This document shows positions 27,801 through 34,819 of a DNA stretch of 64,000 bases, in pieces. The number at the start of each line of letters is the position of its first letter. Within the stretch, counting starts at the first letter, position 1. A program made the translations under genes and the position numbers. The stretch is from an uncultured Eggerthellaceae bacterium (lineage in GTDB: Bacteria; Actinomycetota; Coriobacteriia; Coriobacteriales; Eggerthellaceae), in assembly GCA_910589125.1 (NCBI GenBank), contig CAJURX010000006.1:53125-117124 (forward strand), in the 5' to 3' direction. The notes below the pieces were generated by a model. The model saw only the letters and a program-made list of their open reading frames with translations, did no database searches and was not told the DNA's origin.

Positions 27801-28430
27801 CTTCGCCTTGCGCTCCAAGGGCCCCAGCTGGCGAGCGACCTCGTTGGCCACATCGCTCACGCGGTCGACATGCGCCTCCATGCGCTCGAGCTTCCGTGCG
27901 CTCTTGGCCATGCGCTGCTTGTGCTTGAGCACGCCAGCCGCCTCTTCGATCAGCGCGCGCCTATCCTCTGGACGAGACTGCAAGACCGAATCGAGCGATC
28001 CTTGCGAGATGATGGAATGGGTCCCCGACCCGAGGCCGGAATCATGCAGGAGCTCGAGGACGTCCATGCGACGCGCGACCGCACCATTGATGAGGTATTC
28101 GCTCTCGCCGCTGCGATACATCCGGCGTGCGACGGATATCTCCTGGAAATCCATGGGGATCGTGCCATCGGAGTTATCCAGCACGAGCTCCACCTCGGCC
28201 ATGGATGTGGCCTTGCGCGCCGATGATCCCGAGAAGATGACGTCCTCCATGGCCTGTCCGCGCAGGTTCTTCGCATTGCGCTCGCCCAGGACCCAGAGCA
28301 CCGCATCGGAGATGTTCGACTTGCCCGAGCCGTTCGGTCCCACCACCGCGGTGATGCCCGGCTCCAGCTTGAGCGTGACCTTATCGGCGAATGATTTGAA
28401 TCCGCGCAGCGCGAGCGACTTGAGATGCAT
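24858..28430 (-). CDS. smc: Chromosome segregation protein SMC
   Basis: SMC forms the condensin ring that compacts and segregates the chromosome with ScpA and ScpB. The 1190-residue product has the N-terminal head with Walker A GPNGSGKSN, two long coiled-coil arms (about 165-500 and 680-1030), a hinge domain (about 520-660), and the C-terminal head with the LMSGGEKSLTALALLFAL signature and ILDEVEAALDD Walker B. Length and layout are normal. It begins only 3 bases after the rnc stop and is followed by ftsY. The hinge contains an Ala/Ser/Asp-rich loop. No scpA or scpB is nearby. Confidence 0.97.
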   Translation of the reverse strand: MHLKSLALRGFKSFADKVTLKLEPGITAVVGPNGSGKSNISDAVLWVLGERNAKNLRGQAMEDVIFSGSSARKATSMAEVELVLDNSDGTIPMDFQEISVARRMYRSGESEYLINGAVARRMDVLELLHDSGLGSGTHSIISQGSLDSVLQSRPEDRRALIEEAAGVLKHKQRMAKSARKLERMEAHVDRVSDVANEVARQLGPLERKAKRALKYAELAEDLAQVKLVLAVDDLRNLRTEHARIAERERVALADCDARKAKGDALDAQISELQERIREDSQDANVLSRSYQQVTAAAERLDSTTMLIRDRRRSALARATELEVHIQQAAASMERAQAKLAEARRQADADSVASKESADRVEGLAEADRIATAALAESEKRASELSQEMAAATTESTRIREELAHAKEMLTNSMAQIKVIEGHKAELSVQIDRLTADARIAQAEAASAEDALLALDEQEKGARTLVGTCMQAREEARRASDEAQAQERSLEAQVKALEEIEQSESEAMEAGAQGAIDALRERGSKINILSHAVKVPPELEALVEALLGSDLAAVLVDGATEVECADVAMAEDDSASAVLLMADDASASRASLAHPSAGAATSGGTRLIDELSFPDEYEDAIRAMLGDVILSHTLKDALAAHAADGAGHRFATKSGDVVYPNGKVALGIHAKGSASGVLSRLRRIEELKASLLEAQASSVKASEEAKRAEDALMRAQTESLSLKERLAELKGSAQSARQAADDAAQKLASATRELESLDAVLERESGTAQATRPNIQELEGKLEAVTDAIARSKKDAEELSLTLEPLREEQQSVRARLSEARLEAAKLAERSTYSERVIAGAVAEVEGLASSREEDEGVLRAKRGSANRLEPLLSIMDVIVSAARRAMRELEDASASAKSSTDGLHETMQRLRDESRQMQDGYDKAQELLASVRVDKARAEMQVQAAVAVITEDCEESLERALMIPPPEDRAATEEESFRLTKRIASLGTINPDAAREYEELKGRYDYLESQLRDMRSAARSLVRINSVIEDRMKDDFTRTFEVVNDNFQMIFSTLFPGGKAHLSLVDPEDVEQSGVEVNAQPAGKRISKMSLMSGGEKSLTALALLFALYKTRATPFYILDEVEAALDDSNLRRLVAYIEQMRKDTQLIMITHQRRTMEMADVLFGVSMQADGVTKVLSQKLEDALRTKAS

Positions 28431-28433
28431 GGG

Positions 28434-29318
28434 CTAGCTCTGCTTCTTCTTCGCGGCCTCTTTTGCGAGCTTCTGCTCCTTGCGCTCCTGCGCACGCGCC
28501 TCGCGCGCCCGCTTGTACGCCTCATCGCGCTCAGCCTTGGCTGCAGCCTTGTCGGCCTTCGCGCGCTTAGCAGCCTCATCCTTGGCCTTGCGCGCATCCT
28601 CATCGAGGCCCAGGCCGAAGAACTCGCCCAAGCGCGCGAGCGTTGACTTGGCCGCCTGGCTCTCCGCCTCCTTCTTCGTGCGCCCGCTCCCCTGCGCGAG
28701 CGCATGCTCGCCTGCGTACACCTGCGAGATGAACGTGCGATCATGCGGTGGGCCTTGGGTGTCGATCAGCTTGTAGGTGGGCGTGATGCCATCCACCTGG
28801 AGCTTCTCCTGGAGCGCGCTCTTGGGGTTCTCAGGCTCCTTGGCAAGCTCGATGGACATGCACGGGATGAGCGTGCGCTCGACGAACTGCTGGGCAGCTT
28901 CGATGCCGCCATCCAGATACAGCGCGGCCACCACGGCCTCATACACGTTCTCGAGCGCAGAATGCAGGCCGCGACGCCCCGTGCCCGTCTCAGAGGAGCC
29001 GAACACGATGATGTCAGCGAAGCCGAGGTCGTCAGCCGTCTTCGACAGGCTGGAGCCTGAGACGAGCGACACCTTGATGCGCGTAAGGCCACCCTCATCC
29101 AGATTCGGATACCGATGGAAGGCTGTGGACGCGACGATGGCACCCAAGATGGAATCCCCCAGGAACTCCAAGCGCTCATAGGAGAACTTGACCGATTTGC
29201 CCTCCGTGGCAGACGGGTGCGTGATGGCGGACAGGATCAGCTGCTTGTCCTTGAACTCATGGGCAACGGCCGCTTCAGCCAGGCGCAGCTTCTCCTCCTG
29301 CTCCTGCGTCAGCTGCAT
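28434..29318 (-). CDS. rnc: Ribonuclease III with charged C-terminal tail
   Basis: RNase III cuts double-stranded RNA in rRNA and mRNA processing. The 294-residue product has the endonuclease domain with the signature ERLEFLGDSIL (about 48-58) and the second catalytic pair in ENVYEAVVAALYLDGG, then a dsRNA-binding domain (about 165-235). After it comes a roughly 57-residue tail (238-294) made mainly of Lys, Ala, Glu and Arg, predicted helical and not part of the standard enzyme. The ATG at 29318 has AAGGAGG ten bases upstream and overlaps the end of plsX by 10 bases. smc follows after 3 bases. Confidence 0.95.
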   Translation of the reverse strand: MQLTQEQEEKLRLAEAAVAHEFKDKQLILSAITHPSATEGKSVKFSYERLEFLGDSILGAIVASTAFHRYPNLDEGGLTRIKVSLVSGSSLSKTADDLGFADIIVFGSSETGTGRRGLHSALENVYEAVVAALYLDGGIEAAQQFVERTLIPCMSIELAKEPENPKSALQEKLQVDGITPTYKLIDTQGPPHDRTFISQVYAGEHALAQGSGRTKKEAESQAAKSTLARLGEFFGLGLDEDARKAKDEAAKRAKADKAAAKAERDEAYKRAREARAQERKEQKLAKEAAKKKQS

Positions 29319-30346
29319 GGCAGACCGCCCTCCTTGCCCTGCGAAGGCCCATCTGGCACAGAGGCGAAGGCCTCTGCGATCCTCTGGGGAACGCCATGGC
29401 GCACCTGCCGGCACCCCGCCAGGATGCCGTTCTTCACGGCCGTGGCACCTGAGGACCCATGCCCCACCATGCACACGCCCTTGACGCCGAGCAGCGGCGT
29501 GCCGCCGTACTGATCAGGATCGAGCTTCGCCTTCAACGCGCGCAGATCGCCATGCACGAGCGCCGAGCCGATCTTCGCCTTGAGGCTGGAGGTGAGAGCA
29601 TCCCTCATGTAGCGGAAGAGCACCTTGGAGGTGCCCTCGATGGTCTTCAAGCACACATTGCCCGTGAAGCCATCGGTGATGACCACGTCGAATGCGCCGG
29701 AGATGATGTCGCCGCCCTCGCAATTGCCCGCGAAAGCGGGGAGCTGCTCTGCAAGGAGCGCATGCGCTTCCAGAGCGAAGGCAGATCCCTTCGTATCCTC
29801 TTCTCCGATGTTCAAAAGCCCGACGGTGGGAGCCGCCACGCCCATGACCGCCTGCATGTAGATGGCACCCATCTTGGCGAATTGGACCAGGTACTCAGGC
29901 TTGCAATCGGCATTGGCACCGACATCAGCGAAGAGGACGGGTCTGTCATAGGCGGGGATGATGACGCCGAGCGCGGGCCGCTTGACCCCCTTGATGCGCC
30001 CCATGACGAGCGTTGCCGCCGCAAGGCAGGCGCCCGTGGACCCTGCCGAGAAGAATCCATCCGCCTGACCCTCCTTCACCAGCGCGCACCCGCGCACGAT
30101 GGAGGAGTCCTTCTTGGCGCGCACGGCTTGCGCCGGATGCTCCGCCATGCCGATGACCTCGGTCGTGGGCACGGCGATGCATCGTTCATGCGAAGAGGCG
30201 AGCTCTTGGATGGCGCTCTCATCACCACAGAGCATGATGCGCAGGGACGGCTCAGCGTCCAGCGCGAGCTTCGCCCCTTCTATAACGACGTTGGGGGCGT
30301 CATCGCCCCCCATCGCATCAACTGCCAGTGTGACGGTCGTATCCAA
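29309..30346 (-). CDS. plsX: Phosphate acyltransferase PlsX
   Basis: PlsX converts acyl-ACP to acyl-phosphate, the acyl donor for PlsY in phospholipid synthesis; it is a peripheral membrane enzyme. The 345-residue product begins with the typical VTLAVDAMGGDDAPN and contains SAGSTGA, DVGANADCKPEYLVQFA and ITDGFTGNVCLKT, all family signatures. The start is assigned to TTG at 30346, since GAGGTGA lies 8-10 bases upstream and it gives the normal length; a reading from 30649 would run antiparallel across rpmF. It follows rpmF by 52 bases (the usual rpmF-plsX pair) and overlaps rnc. Confidence 0.93.
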   Translation of the reverse strand: MDTTVTLAVDAMGGDDAPNVVIEGAKLALDAEPSLRIMLCGDESAIQELASSHERCIAVPTTEVIGMAEHPAQAVRAKKDSSIVRGCALVKEGQADGFFSAGSTGACLAAATLVMGRIKGVKRPALGVIIPAYDRPVLFADVGANADCKPEYLVQFAKMGAIYMQAVMGVAAPTVGLLNIGEEDTKGSAFALEAHALLAEQLPAFAGNCEGGDIISGAFDVVITDGFTGNVCLKTIEGTSKVLFRYMRDALTSSLKAKIGSALVHGDLRALKAKLDPDQYGGTPLLGVKGVCMVGHGSSGATAVKNGILAGCRQVRHGVPQRIAEAFASVPDGPSQGKEGGLPCS

Positions 30347-30398
30347 TTTCAGCAGATCACCTCGCAGAGAGGATGGACCTGAGCTGATGAGCCCAGGA

Positions 30399-30578
30399 CT
30401 AATCCGTCTCGATGACTTCGCGATCCTTGTAGAACCCGCAGTTGCCGCACACGCGGTGAGGAAGCTTGACCTCTCCGCACTGAGGGCACGTGGAACGGGA
30501 CGGGGAAGCGATCTTGTCGTGCTGGCTGCGACGCCTGTGGGTGCGGATGCGACCCATCTTCTGCTTAGGTACTGCCAC
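30399..30578 (-). CDS. rpmF: 50S ribosomal protein L32
   Basis: A 59-residue protein starting MAVPKQKMGRIRTHRRRSQH from a GTG with AAGGAG 7 bases upstream. It has the four zinc-binding cysteines of the C+ form of L32 (CPQC and CGNC, residues 31-34 and 44-47). L32 sits near the peptidyl transferase region of the large subunit. The gene lies between yceD and plsX, as in many bacteria, and has a strong extended -10 promoter just upstream that probably drives the whole plsX-rnc-smc-ftsY-ffh set. Confidence 0.96.
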   Translation of the reverse strand: MAVPKQKMGRIRTHRRRSQHDKIASPSRSTCPQCGEVKLPHRVCGNCGFYKDREVIETD

Positions 30579-30661
30579 TTTGCTGCTCCTTCTTCTTCAA
30601 GCGCACCCTCTGCCTGCGTCTGCGAGGGTTGCACTGTGATAGCTGGCACACACGAACTTAA

Positions 30662-30690
30662 ATTCTAACAAAGGGGGTAATCTGATACAA
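30662..30690 (-). promoter_or_regulatory. Promoter upstream of rpmF
   Basis: On the minus strand TTGTAT (30685-30690), a 17-base spacer and TAGAAT (30662-30667) with an adjoining TGT extension lie about 84 bases before the rpmF start. Confidence 0.65.
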
Positions 30691-30751
30691 GGTGCTTTTT
30701 GCGCTTTCCCCGACCATGGTGATCAGGATAGCACGCGCCGCACCAGCCTCA

Positions 30752-31288
30752 TCAGTCGAAGCTCATGCCCTTCAGCACCGAGAAGGGGTTGGCCTCATCC
30801 TCGAAGGCATCAGATGGCGCGCATCGGCAGGCGCCCTCGTTGAGGTCGGACCCGCACTGCGGGCACAGCCCCTTGCAGTCCTCCTTGCAGAGCGGCTGCA
30901 CGGGAGCATCGAGCATCAACCCCTGCACGATGAAGGGAGCTATGTCCACCACATGGTCCTCAGGGAGCATGTCGAACTCATCCCCCTCGAGGTCATCATC
31001 CTCCCCTTCTGGGCTGATGATGAGGTAGCCTTCGATATCCCCCGCAAGCTGCACGTGCGCATCCTCGAGGCAGCGAGCGCACGCGCACGTCCCCGTTGCC
31101 GTAGCGCTACCGCGCACCAACAGCGCGCCCCCGGTGTTGGTCATCTCGACCTGCCACGCGCATGGCTCGTCGAAAGCGTAGGCATCGCCATTCATCTGGA
31201 CCTCTCCGAGCAGCGCCTCCCCGGAGAACACCTGCATCTCCGCCGGCTCCATCAGGTCGTTCGGTATGTGGATCCTCACTGGCTCCAT
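30752..31288 (-). CDS. yceD: YceD/DUF177 family protein (23S rRNA accumulation)
   Basis: This 178-residue protein belongs to the YceD/DUF177 family, which is linked to 23S rRNA accumulation and is nearly always encoded upstream of rpmF, as here. It has a beta-rich N-terminal half, a CACARCLEDAHV segment typical of the family, an acidic middle (EGEDDDLEGDE) and a C-terminal cysteine cluster (CKEDCKGLCPQCG...CRC) likely to bind zinc. The ATG at 31288 has a perfect AAGGAGG 6 bases upstream; the longer reading from 31369 has no site. A hairpin (GGCTGGATG / CATCCAGCC, 31313-31333) lies in its leader. Confidence 0.88.
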   Translation of the reverse strand: MEPVRIHIPNDLMEPAEMQVFSGEALLGEVQMNGDAYAFDEPCAWQVEMTNTGGALLVRGSATATGTCACARCLEDAHVQLAGDIEGYLIISPEGEDDDLEGDEFDMLPEDHVVDIAPFIVQGLMLDAPVQPLCKEDCKGLCPQCGSDLNEGACRCAPSDAFEDEANPFSVLKGMSFD

Positions 31289-31381
31289 GTGACGCCTCCT
31301 TCTCAAGACGAAGGCTGGATGAGCCATCCAGCCTGCACCGACGCTCCATCCGAGCGGATCGCCATCCAAGTGCCTCTAAGC

Positions 31382-31409
31382 AAAACCGCCCGCGTGGTGC
31401 GCGAGCGGT
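31382..31409 (-). terminator. Terminator of the DivIVA-like gene
   Basis: On the minus strand a 10-bp stem with one G-T pair (ACCGCTCGCG / CGCGGGCGGT) and 5-base loop is followed by TTTTGCTT, about 28 bases after the stop codon. Confidence 0.85.
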
Positions 31410-31436
31410 CGGAAGAGATGAGCGAAGCGGGATGCG

Positions 31437-31907
31437 CTATCGGCCGTTCATCGCATTCGCGTTCAAGCGGTCGCGCACGCGGCGCACCTGCGAGAGCACG
31501 TTATCCAAGCTCTGCTCCACATGTCCGAACACCTCATCGGCATAATCCTCGGCACCGGCGCGCGTCTCGCGCTCCAGCTCGCGGGCATCGGCCATGATGG
31601 TCTCTGCCTGCTGCTGGGAGATGCGCACGATCTCCTGCTCGGAGGCGATGGTCATCGCCTGGCTGCGCGCATCCTCGATGAGGCGGTTCGCCTCATCCTC
31701 CGCATCCTCCAAGAGCGCCTGGCGCTCGCGCACGATCTGGCGAGCCTGAGCGAACTCTCCTGGGAAGATGTCGCGGATCTCATCCATGATCTCGAAGGCA
31801 GCGGAGATGTCCACCTGCCTCATGTTGCTTTTGCCGAAAACCGTCTTAGAGTCTTCCAGCAGTATGGACAGCTCTTCGAGAAGTCCCAATACTCCTGTTT
31901 CGTCCAT
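31437..31907 (-). CDS. DivIVA-like coiled-coil protein
   Basis: I do not recognise a named family with certainty. The 156-residue product is almost all helical with heptad patterns. Residues 1-55 contain LEELSILLEDSKTVFGKSNMRQVDISAAFEIMDEI-type text that recalls short DivIVA/Wag31-related proteins, and residues 65-150 form a long charged coiled coil (ARQIVRERQALLEDAEDEAN onward) also reminiscent of F0 subunit b. There is no membrane segment. AAGGAAGGA precedes the ATG, and TGCTAGAAT (31974-31982) is a likely extended -10. It follows rsmD, a position often taken by coaD; no coaD is present here. A role in polar growth or septum placement is only a guess. Confidence 0.65.
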   Translation of the reverse strand: MDETGVLGLLEELSILLEDSKTVFGKSNMRQVDISAAFEIMDEIRDIFPGEFAQARQIVRERQALLEDAEDEANRLIEDARSQAMTIASEQEIVRISQQQAETIMADARELERETRAGAEDYADEVFGHVEQSLDNVLSQVRRVRDRLNANAMNGR

Positions 31908-31973
31908 CTCAGTCCTTCCTTAAAAGCCACATCTCAAGAGACGAAGCGTGCACGCATTCATGATAGTCCGTAG

Positions 31974-31982
31974 ATTCTAGCA
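31974..31982 (-). promoter_or_regulatory. Extended -10 before the DivIVA-like gene
   Basis: Minus-strand TGCTAGAAT lies about 66 bases before the start codon. A second TAGAAT occurs about 20 bases further upstream. Confidence 0.45.
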
Positions 31983-32045
31983 GACGAACGCAAGATTCTA
32001 TCATCTCTCGCGATCGCGACCTGATGACAGACCCCATCACACCCA

Positions 32046-32630
32046 TCATGCGCGAGGATCGCCCTCCCACTGGAGAACATCGACCGCCGTCTTGCCATAC
32101 CTCTTCTGCTTCACGAGCTGGAATCCCGCAGGCAGATCGAGGCACGGGGCTGTGGACGATCTCTCGTAGGTGATGATGCACCCCTCCCCCAAGAGGCCCG
32201 CATCCGCAGCCTGGCTGAGGAGCGATGCCACGCAAGCCGCCTCCGTTGCATAGGGAGGGTCGAGGAACACGAGGTCATATGGGGCACTCGGAGCACCGAT
32301 GCCGCGACGGAGGACATCCGAGGAGGTGATATGCGCTCGTCCCTCGACGCCGAGGTCCACCGCATTGCCGCTCACGCATCGCACTGCCTTCGGGTCGGAA
32401 TCGAAGAACTGCGCTGATGCCGCCCCCCGCGAGAGCGCCTCGAAGCCCAATGCGCCCGATCCAGCGAACGCATCGCAGACCGCCAGCCCCTCGAAGCTCC
32501 CCAGGATGCTGGCAAGAGAGCTGAACATCGCCTCCCGCACGCGGTCGGTGGTGGGCCGCGCGATGGCATCAGGGCATGCTATCAGGCGCCCTCCCCGCTC
32601 ACCCGCGACGATGCGGAGGCGCCCGGTCAT
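32046..32630 (-). CDS. rsmD: 16S rRNA (guanine966-N2)-methyltransferase
   Basis: RsmD methylates G966 of 16S rRNA in the assembled 30S subunit using SAM. The 194-residue product shows the N-terminal RIVAGERGGRLI, the RPTTDRVREAMFSSL segment, the SAM-binding CDAFAGSGALGFEALSRG and the catalytic FLDPPY. Length is normal. Its ATG overlaps the recG stop by 4 bases (ATGA), so translation is coupled to recG. It is the last gene of asp23-fakA-recG-rsmD. Confidence 0.95.
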   Translation of the reverse strand: MTGRLRIVAGERGGRLIACPDAIARPTTDRVREAMFSSLASILGSFEGLAVCDAFAGSGALGFEALSRGAASAQFFDSDPKAVRCVSGNAVDLGVEGRAHITSSDVLRRGIGAPSAPYDLVFLDPPYATEAACVASLLSQAADAGLLGEGCIITYERSSTAPCLDLPAGFQLVKQKRYGKTAVDVLQWEGDPRA

Positions 32631-34798
32631 CCGCCGCTCACCTGCATCTGCTCTGAGAACGTCATGCGCACCTCCCGTGCCAGCGCCGCATGCGCAGGGC
32701 TGCTGAGGTCGGGATCCGCCCTCAGGATCGCCCCTGCATCCTCATGCGACCATTCGATGATATCCGCATCCGTCATGATGTTCACCAGCTTGAGCGAGCT
32801 GGTGCCTGCTTGCTTGTTGCCGAGTATGTCGCCTTCGCGCCTGAGCGACAGGTCATATTCGGCGATCTTGAAGCCGTCATCGCTCTCCACGAGCGCCTCG
32901 AGCCGCTTGACCGCCGGCGGCAGCTTCGAGGAGGATATCAGATACACCTGCGCATCCAGATCGGAGCGCCCTACGCGGCCGCGCAGCTGATGGAGCTGCG
33001 AGAGTCCGAAGCGATCCGCATCCTCCACGATCATGACCGTGGCCTTCGGAACATCCACGCCCACCTCCACCACCGTGGTGGTGACGAGGACCTGAGTCCT
33101 GCCCGCGGCGAAATCCTCCATCGCCCGCCGCTTCTCCTCAGCGGGCATGCGCCCATGGAGCAGCCCGACCTCGTTGTCCAGGAACACGGTGCGCGCGAGC
33201 CGCTTCGCCTCCTTCGTGGCAGATGCAGCATCCGCGCGGTCCAGGTCATCCTCGGTCTCTATCTGCACGTCAGGATGATACGGCTCATCATCCTCGTGCA
33301 CGCGCCCGTCATCCTCGCGCGTCGCAGGCGGATCACCCACGAGCGGGCAGACCACGTAGACCTGCTCGCCGCGCGCGAGCGCTGCGCGAGCCGCATCGTA
33401 GGCCACCCCGCGCTTCGACTTGTCGAATGCGAAGGTCTCTCGCTTGGAGGTGGCATGCGGCTTCTGCCGGATATACGAATGCGACAGGCTCCCGAAGAGC
33501 GTCAGCGCCAAGCTGCGCGGGATGGGCGTAGCTGTCATGTAGAGCGCATCAGGTGCTCGACCCTTCGCGAGCAGGCGCGCCCGCTGGTCCACGCCGAACC
33601 GCTGCTGCTCATCGATCACCGCGAACGTGAGGTCGCACGGGATGACATCATCCTCGATGAGCGCATGGGTGCCGATGAGCACGTCTAGCTCTCCTTGCGC
33701 GAATGCCTCGAGGATGCGCGCGCGATCAGGCGGCAGGGTGGATCCCGTGAGCAGGGCATGCCGAATGCCGGATGCATCGAACAGCGTCCCGAGCGTCGCA
33801 TCATGCTGCTCGGCGAGTATCTCCGTGGGAGCCATGACCATGGCCTGGCCGCCAGAATCCTTCGCAGCAGCCACGCCAAATGCAGCGACGATGGTCTTGC
33901 CGCTGCCCACGTCCCCCAAGACCATGTGATCGGCCGCGACATCTTGGCGCATCTGATCGAAGAGGTCGCGCACGGCACCTCTCTGGTCGTCGGTCAGCGT
34001 GAAGGGAAGCGCCTCGGTCAGCGCTCGGACGCTCGCACCATCGGTCGTGTGCGCGCGAGCACCTGCAAGGCGTGCGCGCTCCCTGCCCTTCCTCATGAGG
34101 AACAGCTGCAGCAAGAGGAGCTCGTCATAGACCAGGCGCGTCCGCGCCGCTGCGACCTCCAAGGTCGTGTGCGAACGATGGATGGAATCGAAGGCGGCTC
34201 CTCGCGATATGAGGTGCCGACGTGCGCGCAAGTGCGCAGGCACGGGATCGAGCATGCCACGGGTCTGGTCGAGCGCAGCGAACACCAAGCGGCGGATATG
34301 GCCTGCCTGGAGCTTCTCCGTGGCAGGATGCACAGCCAAGAGCCTGCCCTCCACGTCCCCCTCGGCAAGCTGCTCGAAATAAGGATTCGAGAGCTTCTTG
34401 AATCCAAGGGCGAATCCTATCTTGCCCGAGACAGCCAAGCGCATGCCCGGCTTCAGCCTGCGTGCGAGCCAGGGCATATGGAAGAACGAGACCACCAGCA
34501 CGCCCGTATCATCGATCAAGGTGACCTCCACGATGGGCAAGCGCGGACGCGGTCGCTTGAGCTTCACCTCATGCACCTCGGCGGCGATGGTGCAGGTCGT
34601 GCCGATCTGGGCATCTGCGATGGTGCAAATGTGCGACAGGTCGATATAGCGTCGCGGGAAATGCGCGAGCAGGTCCTTGACCGTTCGGATGTGGAACTTC
34701 TCCAAGACCTTCGCGCGCGCAGCCGTGACGCCCTTGACGGCGGTCACGCTCGAATCAAGCAGGAGCGTATCAGCCACCCTATCCCGTGGCTTATCCAT
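32627..34798 (-). CDS. recG: ATP-dependent DNA helicase RecG
   Basis: RecG remodels stalled forks and Holliday junctions. The 723-residue product has the N-terminal wedge/OB domain (about 80-200), Walker A GDVGSGKT, motif III/IV regions MTATPIPRSLALTLFG, and the C-terminal motor with GRVGRSDLDAQVYL and the TRG-like tail. Motif II reads VIDEQQRFGVDQRA, that is DEQQ where E. coli RecG has DEQH. Length is slightly above E. coli's 693. It starts 21 bases after fakA and overlaps rsmD by 4 bases. The fakA-recG-rsmD order is common in Gram-positive bacteria. Confidence 0.96.
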   Translation of the reverse strand: MDKPRDRVADTLLLDSSVTAVKGVTAARAKVLEKFHIRTVKDLLAHFPRRYIDLSHICTIADAQIGTTCTIAAEVHEVKLKRPRPRLPIVEVTLIDDTGVLVVSFFHMPWLARRLKPGMRLAVSGKIGFALGFKKLSNPYFEQLAEGDVEGRLLAVHPATEKLQAGHIRRLVFAALDQTRGMLDPVPAHLRARRHLISRGAAFDSIHRSHTTLEVAAARTRLVYDELLLLQLFLMRKGRERARLAGARAHTTDGASVRALTEALPFTLTDDQRGAVRDLFDQMRQDVAADHMVLGDVGSGKTIVAAFGVAAAKDSGGQAMVMAPTEILAEQHDATLGTLFDASGIRHALLTGSTLPPDRARILEAFAQGELDVLIGTHALIEDDVIPCDLTFAVIDEQQRFGVDQRARLLAKGRAPDALYMTATPIPRSLALTLFGSLSHSYIRQKPHATSKRETFAFDKSKRGVAYDAARAALARGEQVYVVCPLVGDPPATREDDGRVHEDDEPYHPDVQIETEDDLDRADAASATKEAKRLARTVFLDNEVGLLHGRMPAEEKRRAMEDFAAGRTQVLVTTTVVEVGVDVPKATVMIVEDADRFGLSQLHQLRGRVGRSDLDAQVYLISSSKLPPAVKRLEALVESDDGFKIAEYDLSLRREGDILGNKQAGTSSLKLVNIMTDADIIEWSHEDAGAILRADPDLSSPAHAALAREVRMTFSEQMQVSGG

Positions 34799-34819
34799 GA
34801 GCGAAGGGGATGACCTCGG

